DNA from: Burkholderia sp. Bp9143
GTDB lineage: Bacteria > Pseudomonadota > Gammaproteobacteria > Burkholderiales > Burkholderiaceae
Length of the DNA: 64,000 nt
Reading direction: 5' to 3'
NCBI RefSeq assembly: GCF_003853645.1
Contig: NZ_QTPO01000047.1
Location: 1-64,000, forward strand
Part shown: positions 1 to 8,045 of the stretch, in pieces
How the letters are laid out: each line of letters begins with the position of its first letter
Numbering within the stretch: the first letter of the stretch is position 1
Made by a program: the position numbers and the translations under genes
The notes under the pieces: model-generated
The model's input: only the letters and a program-made list of their open reading frames with translations
What the model was told of the DNA's origin: nothing
The model's database searches: none

Positions 1-195
1 GCGGCCACGGTGCGTGCGCGGGCCGCTTGCCAGCAGCGGAAAAACGCCGCCGCATTTCGGGCACGTCACGCCATGGCCGCCCAGCGCCACACCAATGCCG
101 AGATGCTTGAGATCACCGGCGGCTTCGGTGACGGTGCCGCCATGATCGGTGACGTCTCCCAGGCAAACCATTTCGTGATTTTGAGCGTTCTTCAT
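1..195 (-). CDS. PAAR-domain protein, N-terminal part (runs off the window)
   Basis: The minus strand is open from an ATG at 195 to the window edge (65 residues, no stop). The peptide begins MKNAQNHEMVCLGDVTDHGG, followed by a TVTEAAGD segment, a glycine-rich stretch with the motif GHGVTCPKCGG (residues 40-50) and LLASGPRTHRGR. The G-D-x-T-D-H-G-G start and later G-H-x-V-x-C-P-x-C segment fit PAAR proteins, which form the metal-bound tip of the type VI secretion spike. The two cysteines at 45 and 48 could bind metal. The C-terminus is outside the window, so an effector extension cannot be judged. The upstream Shine-Dalgarno match is weak. The plus-strand frame over the same bases is treated as its shadow. 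Confidence 0.65.
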   Translation of the reverse strand, partial: MKNAQNHEMVCLGDVTDHGGTVTEAAGDLKHLGIGVALGGHGVTCPKCGGVFPLLASGPRTHRGR

Positions 196-298
196 CGGTG
201 ACTCGTGCGAGGAATGAAGACGTTCTTTTATCTCGCTCCGAAGTCCAGCGCAATTTTCAAGATGGAAATCGATGGTTTTCGATAATTTGATTAGTAAA

Positions 299-334
299 AC
301 GATGGATGTATTCGTACTTATACGAGTCCATCGT
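299..334. repeat. Compound inverted repeat between PAAR gene and marR
   Basis: Outer arms ACGATGGA (299-306) and TCCATCGT (327-334) are perfect 8-bp complements. They enclose a second pair, TCGTA (312-316) and TACGA (321-325), with a CTTA loop. The A+T-rich surroundings and position between divergent genes suggest an operator or promoter-proximal structure. There is no T-run, so a terminator is less likely. Confidence 0.45.
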
Positions 335-427
335 GAATAGAGCGCGCGTTGAGATCGATGTCACGACGATGCAATCCGCCCCCCGACCTGCTGGTAAGAT
401 GGCCCGCAATCCCATCCTGCCCGCGCC

Positions 428-931
428 ATGAGCTCCACCCCGACCAAGCCCGCGAAGCCGAAGAACGCTGCGAAGAACGCCACCCGCGCGACGGGCGACA
501 AGCCGAAGGCGCGCGTGCAGCAACGCCTGACCTACGTGATCGGCGGTCTCGACCGGCTGCTGCGCCGGCATATGACCGACGCGCTCGCCCCGCTCGGCAT
601 CACGCTCGCGCAATACACGGCGCTGTCGGTGCTCGAGGCGCGCGGCGCGTCGTCGAATGCGCAACTGGCCGAGCGCTCGTGGATCACGCCGCAATCGGCG
701 AACGAGGTGATGAGCGTGATGGCCGCCCGCGGCTTCGTCACGCGCGAAGCGGATCCCTCGCACGGCCGCATCATCCTGCTGACGCTGACCGACGAAGGCG
801 CGGCGATGCTGCGTGAATGCGAAGCCGTGCTGCGCCCGCTCGAGAAGCGCATGCTCGGCGACATCTCCGCCGACGACGCCGCGCACGTGCAGCGCGCGCT
901 CGAACTGTTCTCGCGCAACCTGCGCGGCTGA
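428..931 (+). CDS. MarR-family transcriptional regulator of hydroxycinnamate genes
   Basis: 167 aa. A Lys/Ala/Pro-rich N-terminal tail (1-30) precedes a MarR winged helix. The recognition helix lies near residues 87-102 (TPQSANEVMSVMAARG) and the wing near 108-120 (DPSHGRIILLTL, the usual D-x-x-x-G-R pattern). MarR proteins bind palindromes as dimers and release them on binding a phenolic acid or its CoA thioester. The gene lies immediately upstream of ech-vdh-fcs, and two palindromes with the same core occur at 1064-1084 and 5479-5493. It is therefore probably the local repressor, comparable to FerR/HcaR-type regulators; the ligand is inferred. No copy of the core is seen in front of this gene, so autoregulation is not evident. 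Confidence 0.85.
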   Translation: MSSTPTKPAKPKNAAKNATRATGDKPKARVQQRLTYVIGGLDRLLRRHMTDALAPLGITLAQYTALSVLEARGASSNAQLAERSWITPQSANEVMSVMAARGFVTREADPSHGRIILLTLTDEGAAMLRECEAVLRPLEKRMLGDISADDAAHVQRALELFSRNLRG

Positions 932-1063
932 CTCCTTCCCGAACCTTCCCGGCGCGGGCCCGTGCGGCCCGCTTTCGCTTTGCCGGTCGCCTGACCGTTC
1001 CCCGATTCCGTCGTTTCCTCCACCCGTCCGCTCCGGGTTTACACCGGCGCGCGTGCCGCTTGC

Positions 1064-1084
1064 AATATCAGGTAGCCTGATATT
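1064..1084. promoter_or_regulatory. Putative MarR operator upstream of ech
   Basis: Perfect inverted repeat: AATATCAGG (1064-1072), spacer TAG, CCTGATATT (1076-1084). It lies 67 bp upstream of the ech start in the marR-ech gap of 220 bp. Its core ATCAGG-N3-CCTGAT recurs before the transporter gene at 5479-5493. Length and symmetry fit a MarR dimer site. Confidence 0.7.
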
Positions 1085-1151
1085 AAATGAAGCCGTCCGC
1101 AGCAGGAATGCTGCGCACCGAATCGCACAGGAACGAACGACAGGAACCGAC

Positions 1152-1982
1152 ATGAGCAAGTACGACAACCGCTGGCAGACCGTTGAAGTGAACGTGGAGG
1201 CCGGCATCGCGTGGGTGATGCTGAACCGCCCGGACAAGCGCAATGCGATGAGCCCGACGCTGAACCGTGAGATGCTGGAGGTCCTCGACGCGGTCGAATT
1301 CGACGACGAGGCGAAGGTGCTGGTGCTGACCGGCGCGGGCGCCGCGTGGACGGCCGGCATGGATCTGAAGGAATATTTCCGCGAGATCGACGGCGGTTCC
1401 GACGCGCTGCAGGAAAAGGTGCGCCGCGACGCATCGGAATGGCAGTGGCGCCGCCTGCGGATGTACAACAAGCCGACGATCGCGATGGTGAACGGCTGGT
1501 GTTTCGGCGGCGGGTTCTCGCCGCTCGTCGCGTGCGACCTCGCGATCGCGGCGGACGAAGCCGTGTTCGGGCTGTCGGAGATCAACTGGGGCATCCCGCC
1601 GGGCAACCTCGTCAGCAAGGCGATGGCGGACACGGTCGGGCATCGCCGCGCGCTGCACTACATCATGACCGGCGACACGTTCACCGGCGTGGAAGCCGCG
1701 GACATGGGCCTCGTGAACAGCAGCGTGCCGCTCGCCGGCCTGCGCGACGCGACGATCGCGCTGGCCGCGCGGCTGATGGACAAGAACCCGGTCGTGCTGC
1801 GCGCGGCGAAACACGGCTTCAAGCGTTCGCGCGAACTCACGTGGGAGCAGTGCGAGGATTACCTGTATGCGAAGCTCGACCAGGCGCAGTTGCGCGATCC
1901 GGAGCGCGGCCGCGAGCAGGGGCTGAAGCAGTTCCTCGACGACAAGACGATCAAGCCGGGCCTGCAGGCATACAAGCGCTGA
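1152..1982 (+). CDS. ech: p-Hydroxycinnamoyl-CoA hydratase/lyase (feruloyl-CoA to vanillin + acetyl-CoA)
   Basis: 276 aa, the usual length of this crotonase-fold enzyme. The ATG at 1152 begins MSKYDNRW; the upstream extension of the frame runs into marR and is not used. The oxyanion-hole regions are GAAWTAGMDL (63-72) and GWCFGGGFSPL (115-125). Ser123, Glu143 and Tyr239 fall at the numbering of the functional residues known for the Pseudomonas fluorescens hydratase-lyase. It hydrates feruloyl-, caffeoyl- or coumaroyl-CoA and cleaves it to the benzaldehyde and acetyl-CoA. It is followed after 59 bp by vdh and then fcs, giving the full CoA-dependent non-beta-oxidative route. Confidence 0.93.
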   Translation: MSKYDNRWQTVEVNVEAGIAWVMLNRPDKRNAMSPTLNREMLEVLDAVEFDDEAKVLVLTGAGAAWTAGMDLKEYFREIDGGSDALQEKVRRDASEWQWRRLRMYNKPTIAMVNGWCFGGGFSPLVACDLAIAADEAVFGLSEINWGIPPGNLVSKAMADTVGHRRALHYIMTGDTFTGVEAADMGLVNSSVPLAGLRDATIALAARLMDKNPVVLRAAKHGFKRSRELTWEQCEDYLYAKLDQAQLRDPERGREQGLKQFLDDKTIKPGLQAYKR

Positions 1983-2041
1983 TACAAGCGCCGACGCAAC
2001 GGCCAACGCAACCGCAAGAGACAGGCAAGGCAGGAGACGAC

Positions 2042-3490
2042 ATGACCGACAGACGGATGCTGATCGCCGGCGAGTGGTGCACCGCCCGCGACGGGCGAAC
2101 CTTCGACCGCTTCAACCCCGCGACGGGCACGCTCGCGTCGCGCGCGCCGGCGGCCGGCCCGGCCGACGCAGACGCGGCGATCGACGCCGCGCATCGCGCG
2201 TTCCCCGCATGGGCGGCGCTCGCGCCGACCGAGCGGCGCCGCCGGCTGCTGAAGGCGGCCGACCTGATGGACGCGCGCATCGACGAGATCATCGCGACCG
2301 GCGTCGCCGAAACCGGCGCGACGCCCGGCTGGCTCGGCTTCAACGTGACGCTCGCGGCGAACATGCTGCGCGAGGCCGCGTCGATGACGACGCAGATCGA
2401 CGGCGACGTGATCCCGTCCGACATACCCGGCATTCTCGCGCTCGCGATGCGCGTGCCGTGCGGCGTGGTGCTCGGCATCGCGCCGTGGAATGCGCCGGTG
2501 ATCCTCGGCACGCGCGCGCTGGCGATGCCGCTCGCGTGCGGCAACACGGTCGTGCTGAAGGCGTCCGAAGCGTGCCCGGGCGTGCACGCGCTGATCGGCG
2601 CGGTACTGGATGACGCCGGGCTCGGCGTGGGCGTCGTCAACGTGATCACGCACGCGGCCGCCGACGCACCCGAACTCGTCGAGCGGATGATCGCGCATCC
2701 GCACGTGAAGCGGATCAACTTCACCGGGTCGACGCATGTCGGGCGCATCATCGCGCGCCATGCGGCCGCGCACCTGAAACCCGTGCTGCTCGAACTCGGC
2801 GGCAAGGCGCCGGTGCTCGTGCTCGACGATGCCGATCTCGATGCGGCCGTCGACGCGATCGCATTCGGCGCGTTCTTCAACCAGGGGCAGATCTGCATGT
2901 CGACCGAGCGCGTGATCGCCGCGCGGCCGATCGCCGATGCGCTCGTCGAACGGCTGACCGAGAAGGCGCGCACGCTGGTCGCCGGCGATCCGCGCGCGGG
3001 CCATCCGCTCGGCACGATGGTCGATGCGGCGGCCGCCGCGCGTGCGGCGTCGCTCGTCGAGGACGCGCGTGCGCACGGCGCGCGTTTGCCGCTCGGCTGC
3101 CGGATCGAGGGCGCGACGATGCAGCCGGCGATCGTCGACGGCGTGACGCGCGACATGCGGCTCTATCGCGAGGAATCGTTCGCGCCGGTGGTGGCGATCC
3201 TGCGCGCGGACAGCGACGACGAAGCGGTCGCGCTCGCGAACGACAGCGAGTTCGGGCTGTCGGCGAGCGTGTTCAGCCGCGATGTCGCACGGGCGATGAC
3301 GGTCGCGCGCCGGATCGAATCGGGGATCTGCCACATCAACGGGCCGACCGTGCACGACGAGGCGCAGATGCCGTTCGGCGGCACGAAGGCGAGCGGCTAC
3401 GGCCGCTTCGGCAGCCGCGCGTCGATCGCCGAATTCACCGAGCTGCGCTGGATCACCGTGCAGACCACGCCGCGTCACTACCCGATATGA
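2042..3490 (+). CDS. vdh: Vanillin (benzaldehyde) dehydrogenase, NAD(P)-dependent
   Basis: 482 aa aldehyde dehydrogenase. Catalytic elements are Asn150 in APWNAP, Glu251 in ELGGKAP and the nucleophile Cys285 in GQICMS; FTGSTHVG (228-235) belongs to the NAD-binding fold. It oxidises vanillin, 4-hydroxybenzaldehyde or protocatechualdehyde released by Ech to the acid. The chosen ATG at 2042 follows a purine-rich AGGAGACGAC. The gene ends by overlapping the fcs start in an ATGA, which implies translational coupling. No vanillate O-demethylase or protocatechuate ring-cleavage genes are present in the window, so the product must be handled elsewhere. Confidence 0.9.
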   Translation: MTDRRMLIAGEWCTARDGRTFDRFNPATGTLASRAPAAGPADADAAIDAAHRAFPAWAALAPTERRRRLLKAADLMDARIDEIIATGVAETGATPGWLGFNVTLAANMLREAASMTTQIDGDVIPSDIPGILALAMRVPCGVVLGIAPWNAPVILGTRALAMPLACGNTVVLKASEACPGVHALIGAVLDDAGLGVGVVNVITHAAADAPELVERMIAHPHVKRINFTGSTHVGRIIARHAAAHLKPVLLELGGKAPVLVLDDADLDAAVDAIAFGAFFNQGQICMSTERVIAARPIADALVERLTEKARTLVAGDPRAGHPLGTMVDAAAAARAASLVEDARAHGARLPLGCRIEGATMQPAIVDGVTRDMRLYREESFAPVVAILRADSDDEAVALANDSEFGLSASVFSRDVARAMTVARRIESGICHINGPTVHDEAQMPFGGTKASGYGRFGSRASIAEFTELRWITVQTTPRHYPI

Positions 3491-5394
3491 GCGAGCCGAC
3501 GATGAATGCATCGAAGCCCGTGAGCGGGCCGGTAAACGACACGGGCGGCGTGCGCTATCGCGCGGCCGCCGTCGCGGTCGGCGCGGCGGAGATTCGTCGC
3601 GCGGAAAACGGCGCGTGGTACCTACGCTCGCGCGAGCCGCTCGGCAATTACCCGACGCGCCTGACCGATTGCCTCGTGCGCGGCGCGCAAGCGCACCCCG
3701 ACCGCGTGCTGGCCGCGCGGCGCGGCGCCGACGGCCGCTGGATCGAGATCACCTACGCGCGGATGCTCGAACGCGCCCGCGCGCTGGGCCAGGGTCTCGC
3801 CGATCTCGGGCTGTCGGCCGAGCGTCCGCTCGCGGTGCTGTCCGGCAACGATCTCGAGCATCTGCAACTGATGTTCGCGGCGATGCTGGCCGGCGTGCCG
3901 TACTCGCCGATCTCGCCCGCGTATTCGCTGGTGTCGACCGACTACGGCAAGCTGCGTCACACGCTCGGCGTGCTGAAGCCGGGCGCCGTGTTCGTCGCCG
4001 AACGCGCGCCGTTCGCGCGTGCGCTCGACGCCACGTTGCCGGCCGATGCGGCGCTGCTCGTCGCACGCGACGAAGATGCCGACGCCGACGGAAAAGGCCG
4101 CGCGGTGTCGCTGTCGCGCTTGCTCGCCACCGTCCCGCGCACGATCGACGCGATCCATGCGGCGGTCGGCCCCGATCATCTCGCGAAGATCCTGTTCACG
4201 TCCGGTTCGACGAAGCAGCCGAAGGCCGTGCCGACCACGCACCGGATGCTGTGCAGCAACCAGCAGATGCTGCGCCAGACGATGCCCGAGCTGACGCGCG
4301 AGCCGCCGGTGCTGGTCGACTGGCTGCCGTGGAATCACACGTTCGGCGGCAGTCATAACCTCGGCATCGCGCTGTACAACGGCGGCACGCTGTACATCGA
4401 CGACGGCCGTCCGGTGCCGGGCCGCTTCGACGAAACCGTGCGCAACCTGCGCGAGATCGCGCCGACGATCTACTTCAACGTACCGAAGGGCTGGGAAGAA
4501 CTGACCGCCGCGCTCGAACGCGATGCCGTGCTGCGCGACACGTTCTTCTCGCGCGTGAAGCTGTATTTCTTCGGCGGCGCGGGCCTGTCGCAGGCCGCGT
4601 GGGACCGGCTCGACCGCGTGACTCACGCGCATTGCGGCGAACGGATCCGGATCATGGCCGGCCTCGGGATGACGGAGGCGTCGCCGTCGTGCCTGTTCAC
4701 GACGGGCCCGCTGATGCGCGCCGGCTATATCGGGCTGCCCGCGCCCGGCTGCGACGCGAAGCTGGTGCCGTGCGGCGGCAAGCTCGAACTGCGTTTCAAG
4801 GGGCCGAACGTGATGCGTGGCTACTGGCATGCGGACGTCGATCAGCGCGACGTGTTCGACGACGAAGGGTATTACCGCAGCGGCGACGCGGGCGTCTTTG
4901 CCGATCCGGAGCGGCCGGAACTCGGGCTGCTGTTCGACGGGCGACTGACCGAGGATTTCAAGCTGAGCAGCGGCACGTTCGTGAGCGTCGGGCCGTTGCG
5001 CGCGAACGCGGTGTCGAGTGGCGCGCCGTACGTGCAGGACGTGGTCGTCACCGGGATCAATCGCGACGACATCGGGCTGCTGGTGTTTCCGCGCGTCGAC
5101 GCGTGCCGCGCGCTCGCGGGGCTCGCTGCCGATGTGCCGGTGTCCGACGTGCTGCGCGCGCCGGCCGTGCGTGCGGCGTTCGCGGCTTGGCTTGCCGTGC
5201 TCAACCGGCACGCGAGCGGCGGGTCGACGTTCGTCGCGCGCATCCGGCTGATCGACACGCCGCCGTCGCTCGATCTCGGCGAAGTGACCGACAAGGGCTC
5301 GCTGAACCAGGCGGCCGTGCAGAAGCATCGCGTGGCGACAATCGACGCGCTGTATGACCCGGCGCGGCGCGATCCCGATGTGATTCACGCGTAG
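3487..5394 (+). CDS. fcs: Feruloyl-CoA synthetase (AMP-forming)
   Basis: 635 aa ANL-superfamily ligase. The phosphate-binding motif [14 protein letters not shown] is at about 235-248, the adenylate motif [10 protein letters not shown] near 395, YYRSGDAG follows, and the C-terminal catalytic Lys is in GEVTDKGSL (about 600-610). It activates ferulate, p-coumarate or caffeate with ATP and CoA to give the Ech substrate. Its ATG at 3487 overlaps the vdh stop by 4 bp, and ech-vdh-fcs reads as one operon. The roughly 45-residue N-terminal extension is typical of longer feruloyl-CoA synthetases. The exact hydroxycinnamate preference cannot be read from sequence. Confidence 0.88.
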   Translation: MSEPTMNASKPVSGPVNDTGGVRYRAAAVAVGAAEIRRAENGAWYLRSREPLGNYPTRLTDCLVRGAQAHPDRVLAARRGADGRWIEITYARMLERARALGQGLADLGLSAERPLAVLSGNDLEHLQLMFAAMLAGVPYSPISPAYSLVSTDYGKLRHTLGVLKPGAVFVAERAPFARALDATLPADAALLVARDEDADADGKGRAVSLSRLLATVPRTIDAIHAAVGPDHLAKILFTSGSTKQPKAVPTTHRMLCSNQQMLRQTMPELTREPPVLVDWLPWNHTFGGSHNLGIALYNGGTLYIDDGRPVPGRFDETVRNLREIAPTIYFNVPKGWEELTAALERDAVLRDTFFSRVKLYFFGGAGLSQAAWDRLDRVTHAHCGERIRIMAGLGMTEASPSCLFTTGPLMRAGYIGLPAPGCDAKLVPCGGKLELRFKGPNVMRGYWHADVDQRDVFDDEGYYRSGDAGVFADPERPELGLLFDGRLTEDFKLSSGTFVSVGPLRANAVSSGAPYVQDVVVTGINRDDIGLLVFPRVDACRALAGLAADVPVSDVLRAPAVRAAFAAWLAVLNRHASGGSTFVARIRLIDTPPSLDLGEVTDKGSLNQAAVQKHRVATIDALYDPARRDPDVIHA

Positions 5395-5478
5395 GCAGCA
5401 CAAGCAAACATAGGCAGGAACAGGCAGGCATAACGACCGGCCGGCCACGATACCGGCAGGCATTCTTGCGGCCAGTAA

Positions 5479-5493
5479 ATCAGGTTGCCTGAT
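5479..5493. promoter_or_regulatory. Second putative MarR operator, upstream of the transporter gene
   Basis: ATCAGG (5479-5484), spacer TTG, CCTGAT (5488-5493). The 6-bp arms and 3-bp spacer are identical in architecture to the core of the site at 1064-1084. It lies in the 210-bp gap after fcs, 111 bp before the transporter ATG. This suggests a second promoter here for transporter-porin-esterase under the same regulator. Confidence 0.65.
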
Positions 5494-5604
5494 AAAGGCG
5501 ACCGTTCGGACGACACCTCGCGCGCCGCTTCGCCACTGGCCGGCGGCGGCGCGCGGCGGCCGTTGCAGGGCCGACCGACTACAAGACATGGGACTGGAGA
5601 CACG

Positions 5605-6810
5605 ATGAACACTTACGTTGCCGAAAAACCCACGGTCGCGACCACGCTCGCGCTGTGTTTCGCGGTCGCACTCCTCGAGGGACTCGACCTGCAGTCGGTC
5701 GGCGTCGCGGCACCGCGCATGGCCCACGAATTCGGGCTCTCGGTTTCACAGATGGGGCTCGCGTTCAGCGCGGGCACGTTCGGCCTGCTGCCGGGCGCGA
5801 TGCTGGGCGGCTGGCTGGCCGACCGGATCGGCCGCAAGCATGTGCTGATCGCGTCGGTCTGCCTGTTCGGGCTGCTGTCGATCGCGACCGCACAGGTGTC
5901 GAGCTTCGCGATGCTGGTCGCCGTTCGCGCGCTGACCGGCCTCGGCCTCGGCGGCGCGATGCCGAACCTCATTGCGTTGTCGTCCGAAGCGGTCGACGCA
6001 CGCTCGCGCAGCAGCGCGGTGGCCGTGATGTACTGCGGGATTCCGTTCGGCGGCGTGATCGCGTCGCTGATCGGCGTGCTGCTCGCCGGCGACGCCGAAT
6101 GGCGGCACATCTTCTATGTCGGGGGCGTCGGGCCGCTGCTGCTCGCGCCGTTGCTGCTCGCACTGCTGCCTGAATCGCGTGCGTTCCTCGACGTCAGCGC
6201 GTCGGGCGCGACGCGCCCGGGTGTCGCGCAGACGCTGTTCGGCGGCTCGCGCACCGGCACGACGCTGGCGCTGTGGCTCAGCTACTTCTGCACGCTGATC
6301 GTGCTGTATTTCCTGCTGAACTGGCTGCCGTCGCTGATGGCCGCGAAGGGGCTCGCGCGCAGCCAGGCCGGGATCGTGCAGATCTTCTTCAACATCGGCA
6401 GCGGCCTTGGCGTGCTCGGCATCGGCATGTCGATGGACCGCTTGCGTCCGTCGCGTGTGGTCGGCGGCATGTATGCGGGGATCGTGCTGTCGCTTGCCGC
6501 GCTGGCGATCGCACCCGGACTCCTGTGGCTGTCTGCCGCCGCGTTCGCGGCCGGGATGTTCGTCGTCGGCGGCCAGTCGGTGCTGTATGCGCTGGCCGCG
6601 ATCTATTACCCGACCGCGATGCGCGGCACCGGCGTCGGCTCCGCCGTCGCCGTCGGCCGGCTCGGCTCGGTGGTCGGGCCGCTCGCCGCCGCCGAATTGC
6701 TCGCGATGGGGCGCAGCGCGCCGGTCGTGATCGGCGCGAGCATCCCCGTCACGCTCGTCGCCGCCGTCGCCGCGCTGGTGCTGATCCGGCGCCCGCAGGC
6801 ACACGACTGA
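5605..6810 (+). CDS. MFS transporter, aromatic acid:H+ symporter (AAHS) type
   Basis: 401 aa with about 12 hydrophobic segments. The MFS loop 2-3 motif is GGWLADRIGRKHV (68-80), and the first helix carries EGLDLQSVGVAAP in place of the AAHS D-G-Y-D signature. The ATG at 5605 follows GGACTGGAGA. AAHS carriers import benzoate- or cinnamate-like acids across the inner membrane. Position between fcs and the porin, behind an operator shared with ech, supports hydroxycinnamate uptake. The substrate is inferred. Confidence 0.85.
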   Translation: MNTYVAEKPTVATTLALCFAVALLEGLDLQSVGVAAPRMAHEFGLSVSQMGLAFSAGTFGLLPGAMLGGWLADRIGRKHVLIASVCLFGLLSIATAQVSSFAMLVAVRALTGLGLGGAMPNLIALSSEAVDARSRSSAVAVMYCGIPFGGVIASLIGVLLAGDAEWRHIFYVGGVGPLLLAPLLLALLPESRAFLDVSASGATRPGVAQTLFGGSRTGTTLALWLSYFCTLIVLYFLLNWLPSLMAAKGLARSQAGIVQIFFNIGSGLGVLGIGMSMDRLRPSRVVGGMYAGIVLSLAALAIAPGLLWLSAAAFAAGMFVVGGQSVLYALAAIYYPTAMRGTGVGSAVAVGRLGSVVGPLAAAELLAMGRSAPVVIGASIPVTLVAAVAALVLIRRPQAHD

Positions 6811-6877
6811 CCTCTTACTCTTTCAACCACGAGCGCCGGTAGAGCGCGATTACGACGCAGGTCTGGAGACGAACACC

Positions 6878-8017
6878 ATGAAGCACACCAAAGCCTTGCT
6901 GGCGGCCGGCGCATGCGCGCTGGCCGCGACCGGCGCGCACGCACAGTCGAGCGTGACGCTGTACGGGATCATCGACACGGGCGTCGAGTTCGTGTCGCAC
7001 GCGAACGCGGCCGGCGACCACGTCGTGCGCATGCCGGGCGTGACCGGCGAACTGCCGTCGCGCTGGGGGCTGCGCGGCGCCGAGGATCTCGGCGGCGGCT
7101 ATCAGGCGGTGTTCACGCTCGAAAGCGGCTTCAACGTGCGCGGCGGCGATCTCGGCCAGGGCGGCCGGCTGTTCGGGCGGCAGGCGTTCGTCGGGCTGAA
7201 GGGCGGCTTCGGCACGCTCGCGTTCGGCCGCCAGTACACGATGACCTATCTCGCGCTGCAGGGCGCGGACATCATCGGCCCCGACATCTACGGGCTCGGC
7301 TCGTTCGACGCGTACGTGCCGAACGGCCGTACCGACAACGCGGTGACCTACGTCGGCACGTATCGCGGCGTGACGCTCGGTGCCGCGTATTCGTTCGGCC
7401 GCGACGGCGCGGGCACCGGCAACTCGCCGGGGCAGGGCACGTGCGCGGGGCAGGTGCCGGGCGACGCGACGCAATGCCGCGACTGGTCGGTGATGCTCAA
7501 GTACGACAGCGCGTACTTCGGTGCGGCGGCGTCGTACGAGGAACAGCGCGGCGGCACCGGTGCGGCCGCGAACTTCTTCGACGGCATCGCGCCGGTCGCC
7601 TTCACGAGCAGCGGCGGCAAGGACGCGCGCACGCACGTGAGCGCGTATGCGCAGGGGGCGGGCGCGCGGATCGGCGCGGGCTGGATCGGGCGGCGCGTGT
7701 CGACCGGTTCGCCGGCCGCGCCGGGCGCGCATTCGGATCTGTTCTTCGTCGGCGCGTCGTATGCCGTGAAGCCCGATTTCGTCGTCGACGGCGAAGGCTA
7801 CCGGATCGTCAACAGCGCGCACGACACGCGCGCGACGATGGCCACGCTGCGCGCGACCTATCTGCTGACGAAGCGCACGGCCGTCTATGCGCAATCGTCG
7901 TATCTGTGGAACAGCGCGCATGCGCGCTACGCGGTCAGCGGCGGCGGGGCCGGCACGACGCCCGGCGCAGGGATGGGGCAACTCGGCGCGATGGTCGGCG
8001 TCCGGCACATGTTCTGA
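6878..8017 (+). CDS. Gram-negative trimeric porin (OmpC/Omp32-like)
   Basis: 379 aa. The signal peptide MKHTKALLAAGACALAATGAHA is cleaved about residue 22, and the mature start QSSVTLYGIIDTGVEF is typical of beta-proteobacterial porins. A SRWGLRGAEDLGGGYQ segment and LFGRQAFVGL strand follow, and the C-terminus ends in Phe (RHMF), the Bam recognition signal. A Cys-containing loop lies around residues 185-205. It should form a 16-stranded outer-membrane barrel. It lies 67 bp after the MFS gene and 28 bp before the esterase, so it probably provides the outer-membrane step of the same uptake route. Confidence 0.9.
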   Translation: MKHTKALLAAGACALAATGAHAQSSVTLYGIIDTGVEFVSHANAAGDHVVRMPGVTGELPSRWGLRGAEDLGGGYQAVFTLESGFNVRGGDLGQGGRLFGRQAFVGLKGGFGTLAFGRQYTMTYLALQGADIIGPDIYGLGSFDAYVPNGRTDNAVTYVGTYRGVTLGAAYSFGRDGAGTGNSPGQGTCAGQVPGDATQCRDWSVMLKYDSAYFGAAASYEEQRGGTGAAANFFDGIAPVAFTSSGGKDARTHVSAYAQGAGARIGAGWIGRRVSTGSPAAPGAHSDLFFVGASYAVKPDFVVDGEGYRIVNSAHDTRATMATLRATYLLTKRTAVYAQSSYLWNSAHARYAVSGGGAGTTPGAGMGQLGAMVGVRHMF

Positions 8018-8035
8018 TCCGGCAGCCTGACGAAC

Positions 8036-8040
8036 GGGAG
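8036..8040 (+). promoter_or_regulatory. Ribosome binding site fixing a TTG start
   Basis: GGGAG is followed by 5 nt and TTG at 8046. No in-frame ATG lies nearby that would keep the signal peptide and lipobox, so this site decides the start of the tannase-family gene. Confidence 0.6.
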
Positions 8041-8045
8041 ATATC

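Noticed and set aside
10-201. Plus-strand 63-aa frame at the window edge
   Set aside because: The opposite strand encodes a credible PAAR protein from 195 leftwards; the plus frame has no recognisable features.
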